From Bordetella parapertussis (GTDB lineage Bacteria > Pseudomonadota > Gammaproteobacteria > Burkholderiales > Burkholderiaceae_C): a stretch of DNA of 64,000 nt. Where the stretch lies: the NCBI GenBank assembly GCA_945878355.1, contig CAMCTC010000008.1:1-64000 (forward strand). The letters are read 5' to 3'. The notes beneath the pieces were generated by a model, which was given only the letters and a program-made list of their open reading frames with translations, was not told the origin of the DNA and did no database searches. The position numbers were made by a program, and so were the translations under genes. Positions 46,289-56,884 of this stretch are shown here, one piece after another. How positions within the stretch are numbered: position 1 is the stretch's first letter; each line of letters begins with the position of its first letter.

Positions 46289-47230
46289 ATGAGCACGCTC
46301 GTCTTTGTCGACGGACAGGAAGGCACGACCGGACTGCGCATCCACGAGATGCTGGCCCGCCACCCCGAGGTCGAGGTGCTGCGCATAGACGCAGACCGTC
46401 GCAAGGACGAGGCTGAGCGAGCGCGCCTGCTCAATGCCGCGGGCGTGGCTTTCCTGTGCCTGCCCGACCAGGCTGCGCGCGAAGCAGTCGCGCTGGTGAA
46501 CAACCCCCGCACCTGCCTGATCGACGCCAGCACCGCGCACCGCATCGCGCCAGGCTGGGCTTTCGGCCTGCCCGAACTGGCCAAGGACCAGCGCGAACGG
46601 CTGCGCGCAGCCAAGCGAATCGCCAACGCGGGCTGCCACGCCAGCGCTTTCATCCTGCTGATGAGACCGCTGGTAGACGCCGGGCTGGTGCCGGCCGCAC
46701 TGGCGCTGAGCGCGACCTCGATCACCGGGTATTCGGGCGGCGGCAAGAAGATGATCGAGCAATACGAGGCGGGCGGCGATGCCAAGCTGCAGTCGCCCCG
46801 GCCTTACGCGCTGAACCTGGCGCACAAGCACTTGCCCGAGATGGTGGCGTACACCGGTCTGACCCAGGCACCGGTGTTTCTGCCCATCGTCGCGGGCTTC
46901 TACAAGGGCCTGGCGGTGACGGTGCCGCTGCACCTGAACCAGCTCAAGCCTGGCACCGATGGCGCCATGCTGCATGCCGCACTGACTGAGCGTTATCGTG
47001 GCGAGCGCTTTGTCAAGGTGATGCCGCTGTCAGACCCTGCGACGCTGGCCGAAGGCTTCTTCGACGTCCAGGCCTGCAACGACAGCAACTGCTGCGAGCT
47101 GTTCGTGTTTGCCAACGACCGCCAGGTCTTGCTGATGTCGAGGCTGGACAACCTGGGCAAGGGCGCCAGTGGCTCCGCGGTGCAGTCGATGAATGTCCAC
47201 CTGGGCTTGGACGAAGGGCTGGGGCTCTGA
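46289..47230 (+). CDS. argC: N-acetyl-gamma-glutamyl-phosphate reductase (type 2)
   Basis: NADPH-dependent reduction of N-acetylglutamyl phosphate in arginine synthesis; 313 aa, the shorter type 2 (AGPR 2) subfamily. [17 protein letters not shown] is the Rossmann start, catalytic Cys116 is in [11 protein letters not shown] and [17 protein letters not shown] is intact. The ATG at 46289 follows an AGGA. It is the only plus-strand gene inside the mnmG-rsmG-parA...parB block, which suggests insertion or local rearrangement. Confidence 0.94.
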   Translation: MSTLVFVDGQEGTTGLRIHEMLARHPEVEVLRIDADRRKDEAERARLLNAAGVAFLCLPDQAAREAVALVNNPRTCLIDASTAHRIAPGWAFGLPELAKDQRERLRAAKRIANAGCHASAFILLMRPLVDAGLVPAALALSATSITGYSGGGKKMIEQYEAGGDAKLQSPRPYALNLAHKHLPEMVAYTGLTQAPVFLPIVAGFYKGLAVTVPLHLNQLKPGTDGAMLHAALTERYRGERFVKVMPLSDPATLAEGFFDVQACNDSNCCELFVFANDRQVLLMSRLDNLGKGASGSAVQSMNVHLGLDEGLGL

Positions 47231-47261
47231 GCCTGCCCGACCGGCTCAGCCGGTGTCAGGC
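47231..47261. terminator. Hairpin between convergent argC and GNAT genes
   Basis: Inner stem ACCGGC-TCA-GCCGGT (47240-47254), flanked by outer arms GCCTG (47231-47235) and CAGGC (47257-47261). It starts at the argC stop and ends just inside the GNAT 3' end. Likely bidirectional; no T-run. Confidence 0.5.
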
Positions 47262-48046
47262 CGCGTCGGGATCTAGCGCGCGGTAGTGGTAGCTGTAGGC
47301 GTCGTCGAAGCCCAGGCGGTGGTAAATCGCCCGGGCCGGCGCGTTGTCGGCATCGACCTGCAGATAGGCCGTGCTGGCACCGGCCGCGCCCGTCCGGGCC
47401 AGCAACGCGCTGCACAGCCGGCGAGCCAGCCCTTGGCCGCGGACCTCAGGGGCTGTGAAGACGTCGTACAGGCCGACCAACTCGGATTCGACCGCTGTCT
47501 GGCCGCAGGCCAGCACCGCGCCGCCGTCAGCGCCGGCAGCACTGTCAGCGCGACGCAGCACCCAACCCTGGTAGGGCACCGGCGACAGCGCCAGGCGTTC
47601 GGCGTGAGCGGCGCGATGCCCCGGCGGTGAACCCCGCAAGCGGCCCACCACCTCGGCAAACTCGGCCGGCGCCAGCGGTTCAAGCACCAACCCGTTCGGC
47701 AGCGGTTCGGCCTGCGCCGGCATCCGGCGCGCGACCATCACCCGGGTTTCGTCGAATCGGCCATAGCCGCGGTCCGCGAGCGCTTCGTCCAGCGACTCGG
47801 GCAGCGAGAACGGCGTGATGCGCACGACCATGGGCAACCCGGCGTCGCGCAGCACCGCTGCGCAAAGCTCCAGTCGCTGGTCCAGTGACAAACGACCTTG
47901 GGCTACCGCCTGCACGCAGCGCGTGCGCTTGGCATTGCCGGGCGAGAAGCGCAACAGCCAACCGTCGATCCAGCGCTGTTGCGGCGGCGCGCTGGCGTTG
48001 ATGCCGGCGTCCTCTATGCGCGACAGCAACGTGATCGGCAGCGAAG

Positions 48047-48050
<4 letters not shown>
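47256..48050 (-). CDS. GNAT-family N-acetyltransferase
   Basis: 264 aa. The GNAT core is C-terminal (about 130-255): LVGLYDVFTAPEVRGQGLARRLCSALL contains the R/Q-x-x-G-x-A acetyl-CoA loop, and AYLQVDADNAPARAIYHRLGF is the standard C-terminal motif. The N-terminal 120 residues are a degenerate GNAT-like half. The substrate is unknown. Its ATG overlaps the parA stop by 4 nt (ATGA), so it is co-translated with parA. Confidence 0.88.
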
Positions 48051-48844
<794 letters not shown>

Positions 48845-48910
48845 GATCAGGAGTATCGCCGCTGGTTCAAAGCTGCTGATCGCGGTTTGCCGACTGCCGA
48901 CAAACGATTT

Positions 48911-49606
48911 TCAAGAGACGGCGCGGCGCAACCACACCAGGCAGCGCTGGGCTTCGAGCCCCGGCACCTGCAGTTGTTCCACGTGAAACATCTGCACGCC
49001 CGGCGGCGAAGGCTCGTCGGTCGGCAGCTTGCCCTTCATCGCCAGCCAGACGCCCTGCGCTGCCAACACCGCTGCAGACAAGGCCGTGAAGTCAGCCAGC
49101 GACGCAAACGCACGCGATGTGATCACGTCGTAAACGCCCATCGCGGGATCGAGATTCTCGACCCTGGCGTGCAGTGCCTGCAAATTTGGCAGCCTGAGCT
49201 CCGCGCCGACCTGACGGATGAAGCTCGCCTTCTTGGCCACCGTGTCGACACAACTGACATGCCAGTCCGGGCGCAACACCGCGATCACCACGCCGGGCAG
49301 ACCTGCGCCACTGCCAACATCGAGGATGCGCAGCGCGCCCGTTGGCGCAGCGCCGGCAGCGCCATTCACCAGGCCGGCAACATGGCGCTGCAACGCAGGC
49401 AGCACCGCCAAACAGTCCACCAGGTGATGGCTGAGCATCTCGTCAGGGTCGCGCAACGCCGTCAGGTTGTAGACCTTGTTCCAGCGCTGCAGCATCTGCA
49501 GGTAGTCCATCAGACGGTCCAGCATCGCCGGGCTGACCGACAAGCCCAGCGCGACGGCAGCATCCTCCAGCTGCTGTCGCCGCCTCAGATCAGCGTCGCT
49601 GACCAT
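48911..49606 (-). CDS. rsmG: 16S rRNA (guanine527-N7)-methyltransferase
   Basis: GidB/RsmG, 231 aa. MQRWNKVYNLTALRDPDEMLSHHLVDCLAVLP-type N-terminus, SAM-binding ILDVGSGAGLPGVVIAV and VYDVITSRAFASLADF are diagnostic. The ATG at 49606 begins one base after the mnmG TGA, so it is coupled with mnmG. An in-frame extension to 49672 is rejected because it lies inside mnmG. A near-consensus parS site is embedded near its 3' end. Confidence 0.95.
   Translation of the reverse strand: MVSDADLRRRQQLEDAAVALGLSVSPAMLDRLMDYLQMLQRWNKVYNLTALRDPDEMLSHHLVDCLAVLPALQRHVAGLVNGAAGAAPTGALRILDVGSGAGLPGVVIAVLRPDWHVSCVDTVAKKASFIRQVGAELRLPNLQALHARVENLDPAMGVYDVITSRAFASLADFTALSAAVLAAQGVWLAMKGKLPTDEPSPPGVQMFHVEQLQVPGLEAQRCLVWLRRAVS
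48975..48990. promoter_or_regulatory. parS-like ParB-binding site (15/16)
   Basis: TGTTCCACGTGAAACA differs from the parS consensus TGTTTCACGTGAAACA at one position. It lies inside the rsmG coding region, 130 bp from the parA start. It is close enough to the consensus for ParB binding to be expected. Confidence 0.8.
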
Positions 49607-49607
49607 G

Positions 49608-51638
49608 TCAGGCTGGGTGCTGAAGCGTCGCGGCAGCGGGCGCCTCGGACCGCCCCTGATCCCCAGCGGCACCAGGCAAGGTCAATCCCTTGAGCCGACC
49701 CTTCTTCAGGTGGACCAGCAACAGCGAGATCGCGGCCGGCGTGACGCCCGAGATTCTGGACGCCTGGCCCAGCGTCTGCGGCCGGTGGCGATTGAGCTTT
49801 TGCCTGGCCTCGAAGCTCAAAGCCGGCACCAGCGAATAGTCCAGCCCCTCGGGCATCGCCAGGTGCTCGAAGTGTGCTGCACGCTCCACATCCTCGGTCT
49901 GCTTGCCGATGTAGCCGGCGTATTTGGTGGCAATCTCGACCTGCTCGATCACCGCATCAGCCAGCGGCATGCCCAGCTCGGCAGTCAATGTTTCACGTGA
50001 AACAGCCGCCGGGCCGGTGCCGCGCCCTGTTCTCGCGATACCAGCCACCTCGGCCACCGCGTCGAAACCAATGCCGGGTCGCCGCAACAGGTCCGCCAGC
50101 GTGTGCTCGCGCTCGATCGCCTTGCCCAGCAAGCGCTGCGAATCATCCGCCGGCACGATGCCGGGGTGTACCCAGCTGCTCCTGAGCTGCTCAGCCGTGC
50201 GCGCCACCGCGTCGCGCTTGCGGTTGAACAAGGCCCAACGCGCATCGTCGACCAAGCCGATCCCGCGGCCAATCTCGGTCAGCCGCGCATCGGCGTTGTC
50301 CTCACGAAGCTGCAGCCTGAACTCGGCCCGGCTCGTGAACATCCGGTAAGGCTCGCTGACGCCCTGGGTGATCAAGTCATCGACCAGCACGCCCAGATAC
50401 GCCTGGTCGCGGCGCAAGCTCAGCGCGTCCAGTCCTTGCGCCTGCAGCGCAGCGTTGGCGCCGGCAAACAGGCCTTGCGCCGCAGCCTCCTCATAGCCGG
50501 TGGTGCCATTGATCTGACCGGCAAAGAACAGCCCGGCGATCGCCCGGGTCTCGAAGCTGCTCTTGAGCTCTCGTGGGTCGAAGAAGTCGTACTCGATCGC
50601 GTAGCCCGGCCGCAGGATATGGGCTTGCTCCAACCCGGCCATCGACTGCAGCGCAGCGAGCTGGATATCGAAGGGCAGCGAGGTCGAGATGCCGTTGGGA
50701 TAGAACTCATGCGTGCTCAAGCCTTCGGGCTCGAGGAAGATCTGGTGCGAGTCCTTGTCGGCGAATCGGTTGACCTTGTCCTCGATGCTCGGGCAGTAGC
50801 GCGGCCCCACGCCCTCGATCACCCCGGTGAACATCGGGCTGCGGTCGAATCCCGAGCGGATGATCGCGTGGGTGCGCTCGTTGGTGTGGGTGATCCAGCA
50901 GGGCACCTGGCGCGGGTGCTGGCTGGCGTGGCCCATGAAGCTGAAGACCGGCAGCGGATCAAGGTCGCCGGGCTGCTCGGTCAACTTCGAGAAATCGATA
51001 GACCTGCCGTCGATGCGCGGCGGCGTGCCGGTCTTCAAGCGACCTTGCGGCAGCTTGAGCTCCTTGAGCCGCGCAGACAAGGTCACCGACGGCGGGTCCC
51101 CCGCCCGCCCGGCGGCGTGGTTGCGCAAGCCCACATGAACGCGGCCGTCGAGAAAGGTGCCGGCCGTCAGCACCACGGTGCGTGCGCGGAACGCGATGCC
51201 CATTTGCGTGACCGCACCCACCACTCGGTCGACCCCGCCTTCAGGCTCGACCAGCAAGTCATCCACCGCCTGCTGGAACAGCCACAGATTGGGCTGGTTC
51301 TCCAGCCGATGGCGGATCGCCGCCTTGTACAGGATACGGTCGGCCTGGGCACGCGTGGCCCGCACTGCCGGCCCCTTGCTGCTGTTGAGGATGCGGAACT
51401 GTATGCCCGACTCGTCGGTGGCCGATGCCATCGCGCCGCCCAGCGCGTCGACCTCCTTGACCAGATGGCCTTTGCCAATGCCACCGATCGAGGGGTTGCA
51501 GCTCATCTGCCCCAGCGTCTCGATGTTGTGGCTCAGCAGCAAGGTGCTGCAACCCATGCGGGCCGCAGCCAATGCCGCCTCGGTGCCAGCATGGCCACCG
51601 CCGACGACGATCACATCGAATGTTTGGGGATGCAGCAC
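49608..51638 (-). CDS. mnmG: tRNA uridine-5-carboxymethylaminomethyl modification enzyme MnmG (GidA)
   Basis: FAD protein that with MnmE modifies U34 of certain tRNAs; 676 aa. [21 protein letters not shown] (FAD), [36 protein letters not shown] and the C-terminal GISRITPAAIS-type helix are present. No ATG lies near the conserved N-terminus, so GTG at 51638 ([15 protein letters not shown]) is the start. The ATG at 51752 would add 38 unconserved residues. A perfect parS lies inside its 3' part. First gene of the mnmG-rsmG-parA run. Confidence 0.95.
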   Translation of the reverse strand: MLHPQTFDVIVVGGGHAGTEAALAAARMGCSTLLLSHNIETLGQMSCNPSIGGIGKGHLVKEVDALGGAMASATDESGIQFRILNSSKGPAVRATRAQADRILYKAAIRHRLENQPNLWLFQQAVDDLLVEPEGGVDRVVGAVTQMGIAFRARTVVLTAGTFLDGRVHVGLRNHAAGRAGDPPSVTLSARLKELKLPQGRLKTGTPPRIDGRSIDFSKLTEQPGDLDPLPVFSFMGHASQHPRQVPCWITHTNERTHAIIRSGFDRSPMFTGVIEGVGPRYCPSIEDKVNRFADKDSHQIFLEPEGLSTHEFYPNGISTSLPFDIQLAALQSMAGLEQAHILRPGYAIEYDFFDPRELKSSFETRAIAGLFFAGQINGTTGYEEAAAQGLFAGANAALQAQGLDALSLRRDQAYLGVLVDDLITQGVSEPYRMFTSRAEFRLQLREDNADARLTEIGRGIGLVDDARWALFNRKRDAVARTAEQLRSSWVHPGIVPADDSQRLLGKAIEREHTLADLLRRPGIGFDAVAEVAGIARTGRGTGPAAVSRETLTAELGMPLADAVIEQVEIATKYAGYIGKQTEDVERAAHFEHLAMPEGLDYSLVPALSFEARQKLNRHRPQTLGQASRISGVTPAAISLLLVHLKKGRLKGLTLPGAAGDQGRSEAPAAATLQHPA
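49989..50004. promoter_or_regulatory. Perfect parS site
   Basis: TGTTTCACGTGAAACA, the exact 16-bp ParB recognition sequence, within mnmG where it encodes part of AVSRET. It is 1 kb from the second site in rsmG and 1.1 kb from parA. parS sites generally cluster near the replication origin. Confidence 0.93.
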
Positions 51639-51745
51639 GGCGGCGGTGGCGTGGGCAGACGCCAGAATGGGGTGAACAGGTCGCCATTGTAAAAACCCGG
51701 TCCGACATCGGTAAAACACGCTGCCTCGACCCTGCAGTCCTATGC

Positions 51746-51822
51746 CTCTCAAGCAAATGTGGCTCTGCCACTTTGCTTGATCCCCACGGGGGGCGGCCGG
51801 CTTCGGCCGGCCTTGGGGCGCT
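51746..51822 (-). repeat. Third copy of the dispersed 75-bp element
   Basis: Inverted relative to the copies at 36960-37109 and nearly identical to the first one: GAGCGCCCCAAGGCCGGCC, CCCCGTGGGGATCAAGC and the AAGCAAAGTGGC/GCCACATTTGCTT hairpin, with one change in the loop. It sits about 110 bp upstream of the mnmG start. Confidence 0.85.
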
Positions 51823-52017
51823 CAATAGACGCTTGTTTTATAAGTTATTAAAATTGCCGAGCGCCGCAGCGTTACGCGACGGGCGCATGCTGAACCAGCA
51901 ACACGGGTTTTCCCCGATCTTCACCGACCAGTCGACACAAGCGCGAAGGTCGCCGCGCCCGTACCGTCCGCATCAGCATCGAAGCGCACATCCCATCCCG
52001 CCACACCGAGCCACCCC
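51823..52017. other. AT-rich intergenic segment upstream of the SDR gene
   Basis: About 195 bp with no gene. An unusually AT-rich run (TTGTTTTATAAGTTATTAAA, 51832-51851) in GC-rich surroundings probably contains promoter elements for the SDR gene or mnmG. I could not align a good -35/-10 pair. Confidence 0.35.
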
Positions 52018-52830
52018 ATGACGCCCAAATCACCCCGCAACATCCTGGTCACCGGCGCCGCTGGCAGCCTGGGCCGCAGCATCGCGCTGCGCCTGGCGCG
52101 CGCCGGATACGGCGTCGGCCTGCTAGACCTGCTGCCGATACCTGCCGACACCTTGGTCGAACTCGCCGCAACAGGCGTGTGTTTAGCCCAGGCCCAGGCA
52201 GACCTGGCCGACCCGGCGCAAATCGATGCCGCGCTGGTCATGCTGCAAGCTCGGCTGGGCCCCATCGACGGCCTGGTCAACAACGCGGGCATCACCAACC
52301 ATGTGGCGCCGATCCGCCGGATGACGCCCGCCGGCTGGCAACGCGAGCTCGACATCAACCTGACCGCACCGTTCCTGCTGACCCAGGCACTGCTGCCAGC
52401 GATGGTCGACCGCGGCTGGGGCCGCATCGTCAATGTCTCGTCGCTGGCGGCGCGCGGCGGGCTGTTCAACCAGGCCGGCTATTCGGCCAGCAAAAGTGGC
52501 CTGCTCGGCCTGACCCACGCGGTGACGCTGGAGCACGCCCGCCACGGCATCACCTGCAACGCGATCCTGCCGGGCTTGATCGAGACCGACGCCGTCGGCC
52601 AGTTGCCACCAGCGATCCGCGACGACGCGATCTCACTCGTGCCGGCGCGCCGTACCGGCAGGCCTGAAGAAATCGCCGCGCTGGTGGCTTTCCTGTGCAG
52701 CGACGATGCCGGCTTCATCAACGGTGCCGAGATCGACATCGACGGCGGCGCCCACCTGTGCCAAGTCGTACTCGGCAGCCAGCGCGAGGTGCTGAGCCGA
52801 CGCGCCACACCAACCGCCAACCCCGGCTGA
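52018..52830 (+). CDS. SDR-family oxidoreductase
   Basis: 270-aa classical short-chain dehydrogenase. TGAAGSLGR (12-20) binds NAD(P), NNAG is at about 88-91, catalytic Ser at about 141-142, Tyr155-x-x-x-Lys159 (YSASK). The family ending FLCSDDAGFINGAEIDIDGG is extended by a roughly 20-residue tail (HLCQVVLGSQREVLSRR...). 3-oxoacyl-ACP reductase/FabG-like in pattern, but no fatty-acid genes are nearby, so the substrate is unknown. Start ATG at 52018. Confidence 0.88.
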   Translation: MTPKSPRNILVTGAAGSLGRSIALRLARAGYGVGLLDLLPIPADTLVELAATGVCLAQAQADLADPAQIDAALVMLQARLGPIDGLVNNAGITNHVAPIRRMTPAGWQRELDINLTAPFLLTQALLPAMVDRGWGRIVNVSSLAARGGLFNQAGYSASKSGLLGLTHAVTLEHARHGITCNAILPGLIETDAVGQLPPAIRDDAISLVPARRTGRPEEIAALVAFLCSDDAGFINGAEIDIDGGAHLCQVVLGSQREVLSRRATPTANPG

Positions 52831-52856
52831 TGCGTGCCGGCTGATGCAAGCCGATT

Positions 52857-53222
52857 TCAGCCCAGCATCCGCTTCAACTCGCCACTGGCGATCAGCCGGC
52901 CCAGGTCGGTGGCGCCGCCGACCAACTGGCCCTTGACGAAGACCATAGGGAAAGTCGGCCAACCGCTCCACATCTTCAGCGCATTGCGGCGCCGCCAGTC
53001 GCTGAGGTAGCCACCGTAATCGAGGTCGTGATGGGCCACGCCGGCGGCGTCGAGCGCGCGGCGGGCCTTCTTCGGGTAGGGGTTGGCGCGCATGCCGACC
53101 ACCACCACCGGATGGCGGGCGATGGCGTCCTGCACCTCGCGGACGATCGCGGCTTCGTGGCTGGCCACCTGCTCTCGCACGGCGGGATGGATCGCGGACT
53201 CTTCAAGAATGGTGCGTGGCAT
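52857..53222 (-). CDS. Glutaredoxin-like protein lacking active-site cysteines
   Basis: 121 aa with a glutaredoxin fold: VVVVGMRANPYPKKARRALD stands where CxxC/CxxS should be, followed by WPTFPMVFVKGQLVGGATDL (cis-Pro and glutathione-binding GG-D). The active-site position reads NPYPKK, so thiol redox catalysis by the usual route is not possible. The overall fold and the WRRRNALKMWSGWPTFPMVF segment resemble monothiol Grx/Grx4-like proteins. Start ATG at 53222. It lies downstream of the thioredoxin-like gene on the same strand. Confidence 0.78.
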   Translation of the reverse strand: MPRTILEESAIHPAVREQVASHEAAIVREVQDAIARHPVVVVGMRANPYPKKARRALDAAGVAHHDLDYGGYLSDWRRRNALKMWSGWPTFPMVFVKGQLVGGATDLGRLIASGELKRMLG

Positions 53223-53307
53223 GTTTGGTCTCGTTGGCTGCTGGGCGGCCAAGCATAGGTGACCCGCAACCCCAAGCCCTCGGTCCTGGGTCAACGGCCG
53301 AGGCCGC

Positions 53308-54897
53308 TCAAGCCTTCTTCGGGATCGGCTTGAGGACAGCCTCGCAGGTCGCGCGCTGGGCATCTGCCGCCTCCAGCCTGCCACAGACCGCCGCCAGGCC
53401 GTCAGGCCCATCCCTGAGCCGGCGCAGCGCCTCGTCGTGCTGGCCTTCCTTGTTCCATTGGCCCAGCTGGCTGCCGACTCTTTGCAGCGAGCGCGCGCTG
53501 CGCTCGTGAAAAGCCGCAGGGTCCTTCGCCGCCTCGGCGAACAACTGGCGCGCCAGCGTCTCGATGCGAGCAGCCTCGCCAGGCGCGAGCTCGACCAGCG
53601 CGCTGAAATAGCCTGCGCCCCACTGCAACCTGGTTGCCGGGCCTTGGCTGCTGGCATAGGCCTGCTCGTACCAGCGCAGCGCTTCGTCCTTGCGGCCGAG
53701 CTTGCGTGCATTGCCTGCGAGCTGGCTCATCAGGTAGTACGGCGAATGGCTCTTGACCAGGTTGGCCTTGAGCAGCGCGTCGCTCTCGGCCCAAAGCCCC
53801 GCCTGGCTCAGCGCGTAGGCACCCGATGTGATCACCGCCTGGCGCTCGTAGCCATCGCTGATCTCGCGGTCGTCGCGCGCCACCTGGTCGCGCACCCGCT
53901 GCTTCAGCGCTGCGCCGAGCTTGGGCGTGCGCTCGTCCTTGGGCGCGTCGATGCGTGCGAGCGCCACGCGCGAGATCAGCGCGCCCAGCCGGTCAGCGCG
54001 AGACAGGCTGGCGTCGACCTCGAGCTTTTGCAGCGCGAGGTCGAAGGCCTTGGCCAGCGCCTGTCGTTCGGCGCCAGGCTCGGGCGCCAGCGCCTTGGTG
54101 ATCTCGGTCGCCGAGTTGGTCACCACATCCATCTGCGCGCGGGTCGCCACCGGGTCGGCCAACAGCTTGCGCACGCGCTCGCGAAGCGCCGCGTCAGGCT
54201 TGATGCCTTTGCCGTCGTCGCTCTCGGCCAGCGCCTTGAGCAACAGCCGCGTCGCCGATTCCCGCTCGCTCGGCGGGCAGGCCGCCGAGAGCTGGGCCAG
54301 CAAGCCAGGGCGGTCAGCGGCAGGCACCAACTGCGCCTCGTCGATGTCCCAGCCGTAGAACGCCAACATCCGCCATTCCGGGCCGCTGACCTTCTTGCCG
54401 GCGCTCGCATCGGCCAGCACCGCCTTGACCGAGCGGCCGCCCGACAGGCCGAGCTGCAGCGCTTTCATCACCTGCGGCGGGTCGGCCTCACCGGGCAGCC
54501 GAGTGATCTCAGTGCCGTCGACGCCCATCAGGATCAGTGTCGGGTAACCGCGCACCTTGAAGCGGCCGCCGAGCTTTTGCGCACCGGGCAGGTCGCCGTC
54601 GATGTTGACGGCGACGAAACTCTTGGAGCGCTCGATGAAATCGGCGCGGTTGAACAGTGTGGCCTTCAACTGGTTGCAGGGCGGGCACCAGGCCGCGCCC
54701 CAGTACAGCAGCAGCGGTTTGTTCTCGGCCCTGGCCTGGGCGAAGGCGATCTCGATATCAGCATCGGCAGCGGCGTTGCGCCAGGCCACCGCAGGCCGGC
54801 CAGCGGGCGCGGCAGCCAGAGCAGGCTGCGCCGCAATCCATGCGGCGGCTAGGCCGGCGACCAACGCAGATCGGTCCAACAACTTGAAACAACGCAT
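53308..54897 (-). CDS. Exported thioredoxin-family protein with long C-terminal helical domain
   Basis: 529 aa. A signal peptide (cut near QPALA|AA) is followed by a thioredoxin domain with YWGAAWCPPCNQL (Cys71-Pro-Pro-Cys74) and cis-Pro in GYPTLILMG, then about 350 residues of TPR/Sel1-like helices (repeat-like LGRKDEALRWYEQAYASSQG). A periplasmic thiol-disulfide role is likely. ATG at 54897 with AGGAG about 8 nt upstream; TTG codons further up are rejected. The CPPC dipeptide is typical of reductant-type folds (TlpA/DsbE-like). Confidence 0.87.
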   Translation of the reverse strand: MRCFKLLDRSALVAGLAAAWIAAQPALAAAPAGRPAVAWRNAAADADIEIAFAQARAENKPLLLYWGAAWCPPCNQLKATLFNRADFIERSKSFVAVNIDGDLPGAQKLGGRFKVRGYPTLILMGVDGTEITRLPGEADPPQVMKALQLGLSGGRSVKAVLADASAGKKVSGPEWRMLAFYGWDIDEAQLVPAADRPGLLAQLSAACPPSERESATRLLLKALAESDDGKGIKPDAALRERVRKLLADPVATRAQMDVVTNSATEITKALAPEPGAERQALAKAFDLALQKLEVDASLSRADRLGALISRVALARIDAPKDERTPKLGAALKQRVRDQVARDDREISDGYERQAVITSGAYALSQAGLWAESDALLKANLVKSHSPYYLMSQLAGNARKLGRKDEALRWYEQAYASSQGPATRLQWGAGYFSALVELAPGEAARIETLARQLFAEAAKDPAAFHERSARSLQRVGSQLGQWNKEGQHDEALRRLRDGPDGLAAVCGRLEAADAQRATCEAVLKPIPKKA

Positions 54898-54991
54898 GGT
54901 CAACAACTCCTACTGGGCAGGACTGATGGTGGCGCGACGCGCTGCGCGCCGGCGGCAGGCGCCGGCCGGTCGGCAGCGACCGAAGATTCAC

Positions 54992-55837
54992 TCAGTCCGC
55001 GTGGTGCGCCTGTTCGTAGCCCGGCTGGCCAGGCAGCACCACGCCACGCACGCGGCCTTCGGCGTCGACCTTCATGCGTGGGTGAATCGCCGGCAAGCGG
55101 GTCTGGGCCGCAGCGTGGTCGAGCAAGGCTTGGGTCGTGGCAAACGGCCGCAGCGACTCGACGGTGCTGACGGTGGCGAACTCCATCGGAAACTCGCCCT
55201 TCTCGCGCATCTCCAGTGCCGCAGGCGGGTTCACCCAAGCCAGCGTGGTGGTTTCTCCGGCGTCAACCTCAGGCGTCTGGCCGACCGGCGTGCGCGCGAC
55301 AAAGAACAGCGTGTCGAAGCGCTTGGGCAAGCCCACTGGCGTGACCCAGCGGCTCCAGGGCTGCAGGCCGCTGGTGATCAAGCGCGTGCCGGACGCAGCC
55401 ACCAACGCTGCCAGCGATTCGCCCGCGTGCAGCCTGGCGCGCAGCGCCTCGAAGCCACCGTCCGCGGGCGCATGGTGGTCGGGCGCGCCCAGCCACAAGC
55501 CGCATTCCTCGAAGCATTCGCGCAGCGCCGCCACCGCGAAGGCCAGCGCCTGGTCACCGACCTCGGTCACCGCGCCCACGCGCCGCGCCAGCGCTTGCGC
55601 AGACTCGTCGCACAGCGACGGGTGATCGTGCGATGCATCGGCAGCGTCCACCGCACCGCCCGGAAACACATAGGCGCCAGGCATGAAGCTGGCCTGCAGC
55701 GAGCGCCGCACCATCAACACCTCCAGGCCGGTATCGCCGTCGCGAACGATCAAGGTGGTCGCGGCCAGCCGCGGCACCACCGGGGCAGAGAGTTTCAGGC
55801 CAGCTGTCGGTGCAGCTTTCGGGGCGGGGCTGTTCAT
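54992..55837 (-). CDS. NUDIX hydrolase with split Nudix box (NUDT19/RP2-like)
   Basis: 281 aa. LEVLMVRRSLQASFMPGAYVFPGGAVD begins the Nudix box, but about 40 residues separate it from LRECFEECGLWLG (REx2EE metal site). That long insertion is typical of the NUDT19-like branch (CoA or nucleotide hydrolysis). The ATG at 55837 has GGAG about 8 nt upstream. Substrate unassigned. It is divergent from the pirin gene. Confidence 0.87.
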   Translation of the reverse strand: MNSPAPKAAPTAGLKLSAPVVPRLAATTLIVRDGDTGLEVLMVRRSLQASFMPGAYVFPGGAVDAADASHDHPSLCDESAQALARRVGAVTEVGDQALAFAVAALRECFEECGLWLGAPDHHAPADGGFEALRARLHAGESLAALVAASGTRLITSGLQPWSRWVTPVGLPKRFDTLFFVARTPVGQTPEVDAGETTTLAWVNPPAALEMREKGEFPMEFATVSTVESLRPFATTQALLDHAAAQTRLPAIHPRMKVDAEGRVRGVVLPGQPGYEQAHHAD

Positions 55838-56014
55838 GGCGATGTCTCCAGGTTTCAATAGCGATAGCGTAGCGCGCTTGAGCCAATCGCGCAGAAAACG
55901 GCTGCGCCGACGCGGGCCGCAATCGCACCCACAGGCCTCGGGCGACGGCTTGCGGCAAGATCCACCCACCGAGGCCATCACAGGCCAAGCCATCTTCCAA
56001 CCCCCGGAGCCGCC

Positions 56015-56884
56015 ATGAGCATCTCGAACCCCACCGCTGCCCTGCAGCATCCGCGCCGCGTCGAACGCCTGGTCGCAGGCCAGGCCACCAGCGACGGCGC
56101 GGGCGTCAAGCTCACCCGGGTGTTGACCCAGGACTTGCAACGCCGGCTCGACCCTTTCCTGATGCTCGACGCCTTCGGATCCGACCAGCCCGGCGACTAC
56201 ATCGCAGGCTTCCCCGACCATCCGCACCGCGGTTTCGAGACCATCACCTACATGATTGCCGGCCGGATGCGGCACCGCGACTCAGCCGGCAACGAGGGTC
56301 TGCTCGACGATGGCGCGGTGCAGTGGATGACAGCCGGCCGCGGCGTGATCCACAGCGAGATGCCCGAGCAGGAAGACGGCGTGATGGAAGGCTTCCAACT
56401 CTGGCTCAACCTGGCCGGGGTCGACAAGATGCAGCCCCCAGGCTACCGCGACATACCAAGCGCACAGATCCCCGAGCAGCACGGCGACGGCGTCACGGTA
56501 CGGGTGATCGCAGGCAGCAGCCAGGGTGTAGCCGGTGCGGTGCAGCGCCCGCGCACCGAGCCGGTCTACCTCGACCTCCACCTGGCACCGGGCGCGCGCT
56601 TTGAGCAGCCGCTGCCGGCCGATCACAACGCCTTCGTCTATGTCTACCGCGGCGCGCTGAGCGTGGGCGAGACGGCAGTGCCGGCGCAGCGCATGGCCAT
56701 CCTGGCCAACGATGCCGGCAGCGACGGCGTGTCGCTGCAAGCCGGTCCGGCGCCGACACGCGCGCTGCTGATCGCCGGAGCGCCGCTGCGTGAACCGATC
56801 GCGCAGCATGGGCCGTTCGTGATGAACACCCGAGAGCAGCTGATCCAGGCGGTGGAAGACTTCCAGGCCGGCAGGCTGGCCTGA
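56015..56884 (+). CDS. Pirin-family protein
   Basis: 289-aa bicupin. FPDHPHRGFETITYMIAGRM (metal His at about 69 and 71), GAVQWMTAGRGVIHSEMP (His/Glu ligands) and the C-terminal pirin cupin are intact. Family members bind Fe(II) and some act as quercetinases or transcription cofactors; the role here is unknown. Start ATG at 56015. Its stop codon is the first base triplet of a 20-bp perfect inverted repeat. Confidence 0.93.
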   Translation: MSISNPTAALQHPRRVERLVAGQATSDGAGVKLTRVLTQDLQRRLDPFLMLDAFGSDQPGDYIAGFPDHPHRGFETITYMIAGRMRHRDSAGNEGLLDDGAVQWMTAGRGVIHSEMPEQEDGVMEGFQLWLNLAGVDKMQPPGYRDIPSAQIPEQHGDGVTVRVIAGSSQGVAGAVQRPRTEPVYLDLHLAPGARFEQPLPADHNAFVYVYRGALSVGETAVPAQRMAILANDAGSDGVSLQAGPAPTRALLIAGAPLREPIAQHGPFVMNTREQLIQAVEDFQAGRLA

